A stretch of 64,000 bases of DNA, taken from positions 682,001 through 746,000 of the forward strand of contig CP025325.1 of assembly GCA_004014935.1 (NCBI GenBank), read 5' to 3'. The first letter of the stretch is position 1. The number at the start of each line of letters is the position of its first letter. The notes beneath the pieces were generated by a model, which saw only the letters and a program-made list of their open reading frames with translations, was not told the DNA's origin and did not search any database. Position numbers and translations under genes: made by a program. This stretch comes from Saccharomycopsis malanga. Its lineage: Eukaryota > Ascomycota > Saccharomycetes > Ascoideales > Saccharomycopsidaceae. Shown here piece after piece: positions 55,489 to 64,000 of the stretch.

Positions 55489-58400
55489 ATGAGCAGAGTA
55501 TCTAAAAGTATTACATATGTGCTCTCGTCCAGCACGAACGAGGATGGCCATCTAGGAGGAGTCAATGCACTCAAGTACAACAACATGTCGCGCACTTTGT
55601 TTTCTGCTGGCAGAGACGGAACTGTAAAGGTATGGCAAAATGACGAGACAGTATTGTTCAACAGACAAGGTGTGGATTTCCATGAATCGATAGGAGATAC
55701 AAACAATATAGATATCAACAATCAGTACATAGCGAATGAGACGGCGTCCATCAACAAGAATGGCGTTGGGTTTCTTCCGCCGCTGGTTTATAAAGGCAGC
55801 TACAATATGGTGCAATCGCAGCAGCTCCATACAGATTGGGTCAATGACTTGGAGCTTGTAGATAACCAATCTTTGGTGACCTGTTCTTCTGATTTGCTTA
55901 TCAAACATTGGAACTACCGGAGCAACACAGAGAATGTGATTGGATACCATACGGATTATGTGCAGTGTCTTGCTGTTCCCAACTCGTCTTTCCGCGATTC
56001 CGACAGCCTGCTGGCGCCGTTGTCGCCTTGGATAGCATCTGGAGGATTAGACAAGCAGGTGCACACGTGGGATTTGCAAAAAGGATGCCGGATAGCAACA
56101 TATACCACGATGCCGTCGAAATCCAGCGGGACGTCCAACTTGAACTTCTACAACATCGAAGACAAGGGCTCGATATACGCCTTGTCGGCCACAGACAACC
56201 TCATTGCAGTGGGAGGCACGGAAAACAGCGTTGGACTCATAGACACCAGGGCAAACAGCCACATGTTCAAGTTGGTGGGCCACAGCGACACTGTCCGCTC
56301 GGTGGTGTTGTCTGACGAATGGCTTTTGTCGGGCTCGGCAGATTCCACAGTGAAGCTTTGGTCTTTGAAAAACAACCGTGTTTTCCGTACATTTGACATG
56401 CACAACAGCTCGGTATGGTCGTTGTATTCCAGCTTTGAAGATTTCCGCATTTTTTTCTCGGGAGACAAAAATGGTTGTGTTTACAAGTCTGATTTGCGAG
56501 GGTGCCATTTGTCTGACTTTAACCAGCCAGACGGCAAGACTGACGGCAAGATTGACGGCAAGATTGACGACACAGACAATGAAATCATGAGCTCCAAACT
56601 CAATGAGAATTTGGGCATTTTCGCTCTTGTTGCCAAACAACCACACGGCATCAACTCGTTGGTCGTAGAAAATATACACTTCAACACGCCTACCAACAAA
56701 CAGTTTGATGACAACGGTGGTTGTGTATGGTGTGCCACCAACGATAACACTGTAGAAAGCTTTCTGAACCCAAATCTCAAGGACTTGGCTCTTCATCAGT
56801 ATCTCACCGTGAAAACCAACTTTCTCAGTGTTCTTCAAAACGGGTTTGAAACGCCGCCCGAGGAGTCGGAAACCAACTCCATCAGTGGCAAGCTACCGGG
56901 CACACACTACAACGACGATCTCTATGAATTGGTGTCGCAATTGTCGTTGGAAAACCCAGGCAGTAAACCGGAAAAAAGACCATTGTCCTTCATCGACACC
57001 CTTGATACGCTTGACAATATGAGTTTTGCCAGCGTTCCAGACGATGTTGCGCCAAGCTGTTCTTTGGAAACCAGCTTTGTCAATCTTAATGGGTCTCCCA
57101 GCTCCCACTACTTCAACTCCGCAGACCAGGTGATCACAGAAGACCCTGTAGCAACCGGAAACATCACAGTGGTGCCTATGAACGGGGCCAGCTGTTGTTC
57201 TCTTGAAGGCTATGCTGCGGTCATCAAGGCACAGATCCTCAATGACCGCAAGAGCTTGGTGACGCTTGATGATTTTGGACTTGTTCGGTTGTGGAACATT
57301 GTGACTGGCGATTTGATCAATAGTTTCAGTAGCGATTGTAGTGACTTGGAAGATGACATGGACGAAGACGAGTACGAGAAACAGTTTAATGAACGTAGCG
57401 AACATCTCTTCCAGTCAATTGTGTCTGAATATACCACCAAAGAAACACTTCCCAACTGGTGCCAGGTGTCGGTGCGCATTGGTAAAGTGTTCATCACCAT
57501 GACAGAATCGCTTTTCACCAACTGCGAGGTCTACGTAGACGAGTTGGAGGGAATCCTTGACCCTTCGCTAGCACACAGTATCAAACATGACAACCCAAAC
57601 CCGATGGATGAAATTCGAGTGAATTTGGGCAAAATGATTTTGAAATCGTTGCTTTTCAACTTTGTCCAGAAGGCAATCCACAAAGATCAGATTTTCCGAC
57701 AGCAAATCATCGACGGTGCTCTTGACACTAAACAACTATTGAAAGACCCAACGTATTCCCAGTTCGAAGACCATTTCGACTCTGCTCCGCCCGAGAAATC
57801 CAGAGAGTCGCCTCCTGCTGGCCGCAAGAGCTTTTCCAATAACGATTCGTCCAACGATAATGCTTTCAAAAAGTTTGCTCGCTTCGGTAGAAAAAGCAAA
57901 AAAGAAGAAAAACCACCAAAGCCTCTTTCCAAGCCGCCTGAACAGCCTCCTATACCACAGCCCAAGCCAACAACAGCCGATTCCAGCAGCACACTGTCCA
58001 AAACATCAAACAAACTCTCATTTTCCAGCTACCTGGACTCCGTGCAGGCCTTGTTGGACCGTATTGAATACGATTATCTTAAGTCTGCTGACGTCCACAG
58101 CTTGAAAGAATCTGTATTCAAACTCTCCAGTAACAAGGAGGTTCCCGTAATCACTCAACTTGTCAGTAAACCAGTCCTAATTCTCATCAACGAAAACCTG
58201 TCTACTCTCAAAGGCAATGCGTTGAACTTGTACCAATTCTATTCCAACGACACGCTCACCACAGAAAATTATCACCATTTGAAAGAGTTTCTTCCCTTTT
58301 GGATTGGAAAAGCTCTTTTCAAAAACGAATATCTAGACAAACCAGTAACCAAGATCAATTTCATTATTGAGGAATGGAAACCGCCTCTGGAAAACGGGGA

Positions 58401-58815
58401 CGACAGTAATTCCGATGGTAAGAAAAGCTCAGAAGAAATATCACATCGTAAAAAAATCCTCTCTTTGATTAGCTCAAGTAACACCTCTGACGAATCTGAC
58501 GATACCTTACCGCCATTGCAAGGCTCCAATTACCGGTTGAGCGCTTATCAGATGATCAGAATCAAAAAAGTCATGTTCTACATCTTGGAAAAGTTCCAGC
58601 ACCGTACACCGGAAATGAAGTTGATGTATCCTTACGCTAACATCAAGTATGAAGACTCCATCAAAGTGGAGGACTGGCTTGAGATCTTGTGCAATGACGA
58701 GGTGCTTCCTCTGGATATGACGTTGATCACTGTAAAAACAAAAATCTGGAGAAGCAGCGGAGACATTGTGCTCAAATATAGACGTAAAAAATCGTCTGCT
58801 GAAACTAGCAAGTGA
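55489..58815 (+). CDS. DUF1: Duf1 (WDR48/Bun107-type), cofactor of deubiquitinases
   Basis: 1108 residues from the ATG at 55489; the frame is open 18 bases further up without an ATG. The N-terminal half has WD40 repeats (GHLGGVNALKYNNMSRTLFS, HTDWVNDLELVDNQSLVTCS, GHSDTVRSVVLSDEWLLSGS, HNSSVWSLYS). A long linker has three DGKT/DGKI units from a 12 bp repeat near 56530 and a proline/lysine-rich part (about 800-840). The C-terminal ubiquitin-like segment (DMTLITVKTKIW...DIVLKYRRK) is as in WDR48. S. cerevisiae Duf1 (1116 residues) activates Ubp9 and Ubp13. Length and order fit well. Confidence 0.9.
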   Translation: MSRVSKSITYVLSSSTNEDGHLGGVNALKYNNMSRTLFSAGRDGTVKVWQNDETVLFNRQGVDFHESIGDTNNIDINNQYIANETASINKNGVGFLPPLVYKGSYNMVQSQQLHTDWVNDLELVDNQSLVTCSSDLLIKHWNYRSNTENVIGYHTDYVQCLAVPNSSFRDSDSLLAPLSPWIASGGLDKQVHTWDLQKGCRIATYTTMPSKSSGTSNLNFYNIEDKGSIYALSATDNLIAVGGTENSVGLIDTRANSHMFKLVGHSDTVRSVVLSDEWLLSGSADSTVKLWSLKNNRVFRTFDMHNSSVWSLYSSFEDFRIFFSGDKNGCVYKSDLRGCHLSDFNQPDGKTDGKIDGKIDDTDNEIMSSKLNENLGIFALVAKQPHGINSLVVENIHFNTPTNKQFDDNGGCVWCATNDNTVESFLNPNLKDLALHQYLTVKTNFLSVLQNGFETPPEESETNSISGKLPGTHYNDDLYELVSQLSLENPGSKPEKRPLSFIDTLDTLDNMSFASVPDDVAPSCSLETSFVNLNGSPSSHYFNSADQVITEDPVATGNITVVPMNGASCCSLEGYAAVIKAQILNDRKSLVTLDDFGLVRLWNIVTGDLINSFSSDCSDLEDDMDEDEYEKQFNERSEHLFQSIVSEYTTKETLPNWCQVSVRIGKVFITMTESLFTNCEVYVDELEGILDPSLAHSIKHDNPNPMDEIRVNLGKMILKSLLFNFVQKAIHKDQIFRQQIIDGALDTKQLLKDPTYSQFEDHFDSAPPEKSRESPPAGRKSFSNNDSSNDNAFKKFARFGRKSKKEEKPPKPLSKPPEQPPIPQPKPTTADSSSTLSKTSNKLSFSSYLDSVQALLDRIEYDYLKSADVHSLKESVFKLSSNKEVPVITQLVSKPVLILINENLSTLKGNALNLYQFYSNDTLTTENYHHLKEFLPFWIGKALFKNEYLDKPVTKINFIIEEWKPPLENGDDSNSDGKKSSEEISHRKKILSLISSSNTSDESDDTLPPLQGSNYRLSAYQMIRIKKVMFYILEKFQHRTPEMKLMYPYANIKYEDSIKVEDWLEILCNDEVLPLDMTLITVKTKIWRSSGDIVLKYRRKKSSAETSK

Positions 58816-59015
58816 ACTAAATGGTTAGGAGATGTAGTGTTAATAGTTGTTTTACACCTGAATAAAATTGTTAATTGGTAATTTTTTTTTTTTTTTTTTT
58901 TTGCATGATTTGTCTAGTTGTAATTGGAAATGATGATTATGTAGCTAGTTCAGGTGAATGTGTGGATTACATTACAAGATATCAGCGATTTGAAAAGCTT
59001 CAATTGATAATATTT

Positions 59016-59201
59016 AGCAGCTGGGCCGTATGGCTCAGTGGTCAGTGCTTTTATAAAAGAGAAAAAAAGACCTAACAGACACACGGGGTTCGACTCCCCA
59101 TAAGAACACTTTACAGATGCTTTTTACGACGTTGAAAGTGATTTCACAGGTAAGCGAGACTAATCTGTACTGGGTATGAAGTATAAAATGTTGTTATTAG
59201 T
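59016..59201 (+). repeat. SINE-A copy with perfect A and B boxes, 13 bp TSD
   Basis: Head GGGCCGTATGGCTCAGTGG, A-rich loop, CGGGGTTCGACTCCCC (perfect T arm), shortened body and the end CTGTACTGGGTATGAAGTAT. Flanks ATTGATAATATTT (59003-59015) and ATTGATAATACTT (59202-59214) agree in 12 of 13 bases. Confidence 0.85.
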
Positions 59202-59329
59202 ATTGATAATACTTGTATATTTAATCATCAAAAAATCTCAATAAATAATACTTGTGTATTTAATCATCATAATCTTCATTACTTATATATTTTCAATCAT
59301 CCAAAAGCCTCAATTTATAATAAAAAAAA

Positions 59330-59512
59330 TAAAAACAAATATCACATATTTCCAGCCTAGTTAGTACATATCATTTTCTTACAAGCGTGCTATGTTTAAA
59401 GGGACTTGGTAAAGCCCATTACGACCTCTTTATCATAATCTTGTCACCCACTTGGAGGTTGGCTTTTTTTCTATTCTCCGAGAGTATTAGCCACTGAGCC
59501 ATGGATACGCCC
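59330..59512 (-). repeat. SINE-A copy, internally deleted
   Basis: The tail block (TCCAGCCTAGTTAGTACATA on the plus strand), the CTTGGTAAAGCCC block and a head with CCACTGAGCCAT are present; the B box region is missing. Confidence 0.7.
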
Positions 59513-59619
59513 ATAATCAATAAATAGTAGTTTAATCTACATTACATTTGTAAATTGCATGTTCCTCCAAGAGCCTCTAATAAAACCATACTTTTTGTAG
59601 ATCATGAGATACGCGTTTT

Positions 59620-60212
59620 TTGGAATAATACCTCCTTTAAATTCTGGATAAACAGTAAATAAGACTAAAAGCTTTCAAAGACCATAGAATAATGACAAGA
59701 AAAAGTCTCTTTGATGGGCGAAACAAATTATGTGTCTTTTTCGGCAAAATGATACTTTCTCGCTATCAAGTAATTTGTAAACGCCAACTCTTAAAATAAA
59801 GCGCATGGCATAAAACTTTAGAATTTACAGACTATAAAAAATATAATCTTTGTATGATTTGGTTTGTTGTAAAGACTCTATAATATGACTTGAAAGTATC
59901 AACATTTTCTTAAATTTGACACTTTTCCATTTTACCAAATATTTATTCGAAAATCTAATATTTCTTTTATTACAAGTAGTACTATAATTTAGCGAAAAAA
60001 TTCAAAATTTTATTGTATTATTTTTCAAATCAAAATAGTTAGAATAGCACCAATTTAATTCAATAAAACCTTTGAAGTTTACTCCAAAACGTCAAGAGTG
60101 CGAAACGAGTCCCAAAACCCAAAGTGAGGAACGCCACACCATTTTCCACACTGTTTTGCGTGGCGCATGGGCCAACCAACTTGGCCACTTGGCAATAGTT
60201 AGGTATTGTATG
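59620..60212 (-). repeat. SINE-B copy 4
   Basis: On the minus strand: GCCAAGTGGCCAAGTTGGTT, GCGCCACGCAAAACAG, GGTGTGGCGTTCCTCACTTT, then GGGACTCGTTTCGCAC (degraded B box) and an AT-rich body colinear with the other copies. Confidence 0.65.
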
Positions 60213-60223
60213 TAAGGCTTATT

Positions 60224-60322
60224 AAATAATATCTTATTCTTCAAGCCCAGTAAATATCAATTTTGAAGATACATGTCTTTTTTCGCTCCTCTGAGAGCAC
60301 TGAGCCATAGGGTCCCCACGGC
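60224..60322 (-). repeat. SINE-A copy, head plus tail
   Basis: TCAAGCCCAGTAAATATCAA (tail) is followed after about 20 bases by the head's loop and A box (CTGAGAGCACTGAGCCATAG). Directly next to SINE-B copy 4, the same neighbourhood as at 14.83 kb. Confidence 0.65.
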
Positions 60323-60388
60323 GCCTCAATTGATTACACTTACATATTTAATCATCAAAATCATCATATTCATTTAATACTAACATGT

Positions 60389-61735
60389 CTATATTGGCGG
60401 AATTCCGAATGGCGTGGGCTCGTAAAACTCATATTTCTGGAAATATATAAAAGGGTCTTTTGAAACGGTATTTTCGTTTTCAGTCTTGACAGACTTTATT
60501 CTCTTTTTCAAATTGTCAAGATCATCAAGTATGTTATCAGTATCTATGGTTCTTTTCTTGTCACTGTGAGGCTGTTCCATTTCCAAAAGCTTGACTATTC
60601 GATCTTCGATATACTTGCTATCTTGAATGTATTTGTTCAGTTTATCTTTGATAAACTTGCTTTCCAAGTCTTTCAACAATTGTTGGTTCAGAGGACAGTG
60701 GGGATATTTAGCAATAAGGTCCAATGAGTCCTCCATTTTGACCAAAGGCCCACTGAGTTTTGGCACCATGACGTGTTTCAACCATTTGCCAGACATTTCA
60801 ATCTCGTATTGTTCCGTAAAGACATATCCACCAGTCTTTTTGGCTACATAATCGTTTTGTTTGGACAAGAGATATTCTGCCAAACAATAATAAAAGCTTG
60901 TCTCATTTTGCCTTTTAAACACTGCAGACTCTAAATGTTCTAGCAATGGCGTGTACAATGCTTGCATCTGGGCAAACCGCACACCTTTTTTACTGATTAT
61001 CAACACATTTTTGAAACACAAGACAGATAGCAACACCAGCATGGTTTCTTCCAAACTGTAGTCTTTCAGCTTTACAAAATCACCAAGCTGGCGTAGATTG
61101 CTGAGATATTCCTTGGTTTCTGGATCATTGTCTTTCTGGCTTACCATCCGTACTCCACTCCGGTGAAACCTTCGATAAACCCTGAGATTCTGCTTCAAGT
61201 TTGCTCGAAACTGTTCTGCATCATCCTCGGATATCTTTTGCGGATTGCTTCTGATTTTAAACTTTTCTTTATCTTGCGCAAAATCGTTCTTGGTCCAGAA
61301 GTTGTCATACAACCAACGCAAGGCATTCTGAGCCAACGTACGCAATATTCCCAAGTTTGGCAAACTCTCGTGTGTTGCCACATGCCTGATTTCTACAAAC
61401 GACGACGGCAAGTTGAGTTTCCTTGCCAATCCATGCAAGGGTATAGCATGCACTGCCTTCTGATAAGGATCCAATAACCCATTCACAAACCGTATGAGCA
61501 CCATGGAATACGCCATCCGTACATTCAACGGTTCCGCATCTGGCTTGTCATTGAGTATTGTTGATGTAAGAAGACATGTCGACTCTATAGCATGTAACAA
61601 CTTGCCTCTTATCATATACGCCTTAACTTTCCTCACTGCCTTCCGCTTATCTTCTTCTTCTTCACTGAAAAATAGCGTCCGCAACGTCTCAATCTCATCT
61701 GTGGTTTTCCACGGCACTACCTGGGGATGACTCAT
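60389..61735 (-). CDS. LAS1: Las1, ITS2 endoribonuclease of ribosome biogenesis
   Basis: 448 residues from the ATG giving MSHPQVVPWKT, which matches the yeast start MIHPRIVPWR; eight more in-frame codons upstream are unlikely to be used. The HEPN nuclease domain has the RxxxxH motif RHVATH at residues 117-122, with IRFVNGLLDPYQKAVHAIPLH just before and ALRWLYDNFW after. Las1 cleaves ITS2 at C2 together with the kinase Grc3 in the nucleolus and nucleus. Shorter than S. cerevisiae Las1 (502). The end (YEFYEPTPFGIPPI) resembles the C-terminal tail that in the family reaches into the Grc3 active site. An RRPE-type motif lies about 85 bp upstream. Confidence 0.93.
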   Translation of the reverse strand: MSHPQVVPWKTTDEIETLRTLFFSEEEEDKRKAVRKVKAYMIRGKLLHAIESTCLLTSTILNDKPDAEPLNVRMAYSMVLIRFVNGLLDPYQKAVHAIPLHGLARKLNLPSSFVEIRHVATHESLPNLGILRTLAQNALRWLYDNFWTKNDFAQDKEKFKIRSNPQKISEDDAEQFRANLKQNLRVYRRFHRSGVRMVSQKDNDPETKEYLSNLRQLGDFVKLKDYSLEETMLVLLSVLCFKNVLIISKKGVRFAQMQALYTPLLEHLESAVFKRQNETSFYYCLAEYLLSKQNDYVAKKTGGYVFTEQYEIEMSGKWLKHVMVPKLSGPLVKMEDSLDLIAKYPHCPLNQQLLKDLESKFIKDKLNKYIQDSKYIEDRIVKLLEMEQPHSDKKRTIDTDNILDDLDNLKKRIKSVKTENENTVSKDPFIYFQKYEFYEPTPFGIPPI

Positions 61736-61815
61736 GTTGTTGATCTCGCAATTTATCATCCAACTTTACCACTGGAAATCATTACTTATGAGAAACTGCT
61801 GATACTCACTCATAT

Positions 61816-61825
61816 AAATTTTTCA
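61816..61825 (-). promoter_or_regulatory. RRPE motif of LAS1
   Basis: TGAAAAATTT on the minus strand, 81-90 bp upstream of the LAS1 ATG. RRPE is typical of ribosome-biogenesis promoters. A clear PAC motif was not found. Confidence 0.5.
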
Positions 61826-61940
61826 GTCCTGCATGGTAACGCATGTTGCTGCCTGAACAGGTGCTTTCATGTAACATCCACATGAGCACGTGCGTTCATG
61901 CAGAGGTCACACTACTCTGACATAATCCTACATAAGTGTC

Positions 61941-61947
61941 CGGGTAA
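61941..61947 (+). promoter_or_regulatory. Reb1-like CGGGTAA between LAS1 and ATP19
   Basis: CGGGTAA lies about 122 bp upstream of ATP19 and 206 bp upstream of LAS1, in a divergent promoter. Confidence 0.5.
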
Positions 61948-62068
61948 CATATACTCTTTTCCAATCAAATTGGTTGAAATTTTTCGGGCAGAATTGATAT
62001 AGACATTGAGAATCTATCATGTATACCAAGTGTTGATAGCATTCTTTAAAGACACAAAAATAAGGAAA

Positions 62069-62381
62069 ATGGGTTCTGCTTACGTTATTCTTGGAAAGAA
62101 AGTTCTTCCATGGCAAGTATGTATGATGTACTTCAATCGGGTTTAGGTTTTTTGATGATAATAAGACATTTTGACCCAATTGGAAGCCTTTAGAGTCTTA
62201 ATTTTGTAGGGCACTTTATTAACAAATGTAGTTATCTGCTGCTACTATTGGTTTAGTGGTATTTGCTGCTGCTCCAAAGCCATGGAACAGAGCACCAACC
62301 GTTCCAGCTATCAATGCCTCTAGCCCAGAAGAAGAAAAGTTTGTTAAGGACTATTTGAAGAAGAAGGGTGTTGAGTTATAG
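62069..62381 (+). CDS. ATP19: Atp19, subunit k of mitochondrial ATP synthase, two exons
   Basis: Exon 1 62069-62116 (MGSAYVILGKKVLPWQ), intron 62117-62231 (115 bp; GTATGT, TATTAAC branch site at 62217-62223, TAG acceptor), exon 2 62232-62381. The product has 65 residues (68 in S. cerevisiae). It has one hydrophobic segment (LSAATIGLVVFAAAP) and ends with EEEKFVKDYLKKKGVEL, close to the yeast EEKFIENYLKKH. Subunit k sits at the dimer interface of the F1Fo synthase in the inner membrane. Both exons are too short to be noticed by length alone. An alternative upstream acceptor would put exon 2 out of frame. Confidence 0.9.
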
Positions 62382-62854
62382 ACGTATATTGTTGATTTGC
62401 TGCATTTCCATAAATATTCGTGCGTTTAAAATGTTTTGTTAAAAAAACTGCCTCTGTAATTTAAAATAAACCTTTGTGATGTTTGAGTTGCTGTAGGTTG
62501 TAGGTTGGTCAGGTATGTAAGCTTTAGTTTTTCGTTGGATGTCATCTTGGCTTTAATATAGTGCTGCTACAGTATTATAAAATTGTATGGTATATACTGC
62601 TACTATGGTATTTCCCTGTCTTAGTCATATTCCGTGAATTGTTAGTCAGCATGGTTATAATGCATTGCATGAAATGCATGCGTCTTTGTGAAAATCCCCA
62701 ACATGCAGTTTTGGCTACTATCACCAGATTTCAGGTGTTGTTGAGTAGTATGTTACTGATAATGGTACAGCGGTGTGAATATTAAGCGCATTGCTACGTA
62801 GTGCGAATTTTGCTATAGTGAGGCTGTTTATTCTTTCAAGGCAGGGTCAATAAG
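62382..62854. other. Intergenic between ATP19 and the right-edge gene
   Basis: No gene or known repeat was recognised; a 74-codon frame from 62561 has no family feature. Confidence 0.5.
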
Positions 62855-64000
62855 ATGGGCGGGGAGAATACCAATGGGATGGACAAGACAAGTGAAGAAA
62901 AGGAACTGTGTGAAATATTATATGGAAACCAAGAGTTGTACGGCAATGATTTGCCATTGAGTGTTACGAATGCCCCAATAATGGACAATGAAACGGTGTG
63001 TATATCAAGTTTGTTGCATTTGACCGAGGTTAATGGCAAGTCTGACCTGATGAATCTATGGGTTTCAAATAGTCTTCTATTTCTGCCGTATTTGTTATGT
63101 CGCCAAGTGTTTACAGGAGAAGGCACAGCTGAAACCGAACAGCTTGAGCAACAAAGCAGGGTGCATGGGCAGAGAAACCAAGAATGGGCGGCTGTTTCCT
63201 ACAACTTTGCATGTTTCATCCTTGATCATCAAGAGGCATATGATACTGTGTGTAATCTCAACCTTGAGGCTGACAATGCTGAGCCAATAGTTGAGCAAAG
63301 TTCTTTTATTGATTTAAACTCGGGAATCCCTCCAGAATCGTTTATTTCAGGGTCTACTGCTGGTTGTGCGTTGGGCAGTAGTTGGACCCATGGTCAAGAC
63401 ATTGATAACTTGGCAAACAATGAAGTTTACATGGATACAACGAGCGAAAGAGACGATGACAGTCTTTCCAGTATTGATATTCCGAAGTATCCACGCCCAC
63501 ACTCTATGAACATCGCAATAAAACCCTATGGTTCCGAAGTGATGGTGAACGCTTTGAATGGTATAGGAAATGTCTACAACTTTGGAGAAATCCACGATCT
63601 AGATTTGCATCCAAGAATGTTCCGTCATCATAGATACTCACACACAATGAAGTCCAGGAACCCAATAGACCATCTGTATGAATACCGAGTCAATAATCAA
63701 TGCCCACCTTCTCCCGACAATTCTCATTTGATCCACGAATGTGATATGGCCAAGAAGCATGCAGCCATGTATCGTTTCAGCCGAAAAGACCATCAAAATG
63801 GAGTACAACAATTCCTCTGCCGCTTTTGTATGGGCTACAGGTGGTTCAGCAGTAAAGAGTATAAACAACATTTGCTGTTTGCCCATGGCATTCTCACTCC
63901 AAAGATCCTAAAACATATGGACGAACGTGTGAATTCGTGCACCGCAGAGAGCGATATTAACCACAGCACTGCGGAAATGATCAGGTTGTTGCCCTTGCCC
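62855..64000 (+). CDS. Rua1-type zinc-binding regulator, partial
   Basis: The frame is open from the ATG at 62855 to the window end (382 codons, no stop reached). The first 230 residues are acidic and low in conserved features. From about residue 236 the protein has LHPRMFRHHRYS, later LCRFCMGYRWFSSKEYKQHL followed by LFAHGILTPKI, a Cys-x2-Cys...His-x4-His pattern. That pattern resembles the C-terminal domain of the Ustilago regulator Rua1 (PF14616), found in several fungal transcription factors. The family call is by memory of the domain pattern, so moderate. Target genes are unknown. Confidence 0.55.
   Translation, partial: MGGENTNGMDKTSEEKELCEILYGNQELYGNDLPLSVTNAPIMDNETVCISSLLHLTEVNGKSDLMNLWVSNSLLFLPYLLCRQVFTGEGTAETEQLEQQSRVHGQRNQEWAAVSYNFACFILDHQEAYDTVCNLNLEADNAEPIVEQSSFIDLNSGIPPESFISGSTAGCALGSSWTHGQDIDNLANNEVYMDTTSERDDDSLSSIDIPKYPRPHSMNIAIKPYGSEVMVNALNGIGNVYNFGEIHDLDLHPRMFRHHRYSHTMKSRNPIDHLYEYRVNNQCPPSPDNSHLIHECDMAKKHAAMYRFSRKDHQNGVQQFLCRFCMGYRWFSSKEYKQHLLFAHGILTPKILKHMDERVNSCTAESDINHSTAEMIRLLPLP

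Noticed and set aside
59016-59110. Possible tRNA gene (A box, perfect T arm)
   Set aside because: The two ends do not form an acceptor stem, the anticodon arm is not canonical, and the same head recurs in many SINE-A copies.

Overview
The window is nuclear DNA of an ascomycete budding yeast (Saccharomycotina). All recognisable genes are compact yeast orthologues, introns are few (two found, both GTATGT...TATTAAC...AG), and intergenic DNA is AT-rich. I could not fix the genus. In-frame CTG codons occur in VPS10, UTP9, RSM26 and DUF1 but I saw none in the LEU2 stretches I checked, so standard versus CUG-reassigned code cannot be settled by eye.

Host genes from left to right: PHO86 (-), UTP9 (+), VPS10 (+), POL2 (-), AIM25 (-), RSM26 (+), ERD2 (+), PRE7 (-, spliced), VPS25 (+), OTU1 (+), PMU1-like (+), LEU2 (-), DUF1 (+), LAS1 (-), ATP19 (+, spliced, easily missed) and, running off the right edge, a regulator with a Rua1-like C-terminus. 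They serve phosphate uptake, ribosome biogenesis, vacuolar sorting, DNA replication, mitochondrial function, ER retrieval, proteasome and deubiquitination, and leucine synthesis. Two neighbour pairs known from S. cerevisiae are kept in orientation: divergent AIM25/RSM26 (with VPS25 nearby) and convergent ERD2/PRE7. Several promoters carry expected yeast motifs: a Pho4-type CACGTGGG at PHO86, PAC/Reb1/RRPE at UTP9, twin MCB sites at POL2, PACE-like AGTGGCAAA about 100 bp upstream of both PRE7 and OTU1, and CGGGTAAC at four promoters.

The most unusual content lies between the genes. About 25 copies or pieces of a roughly 290-350 bp repeat (called SINE-A here) have a tRNA-like head with A and B boxes, a tRNA-unrelated body and an (ATT/TAA)n tail. 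Several are flanked by 12-16 bp target-site duplications, and one is 5'-truncated yet has a perfect 14 bp duplication. This is how a tRNA-derived SINE behaves. A second tRNA-headed repeat (SINE-B, 4 copies), a segmentally duplicated block (block B, 3 copies, each holding a different tandem array at the same place), a fold-back element (4 copies) and a further dispersed repeat (family D, 5 clear copies) fill most of the remaining space. At 15-20.8 kb a Ty3/gypsy-type fossil lies inside a Ty1/copia-type fossil; both are old and broken many times. No genuine tRNA, rRNA or CRISPR array was found.
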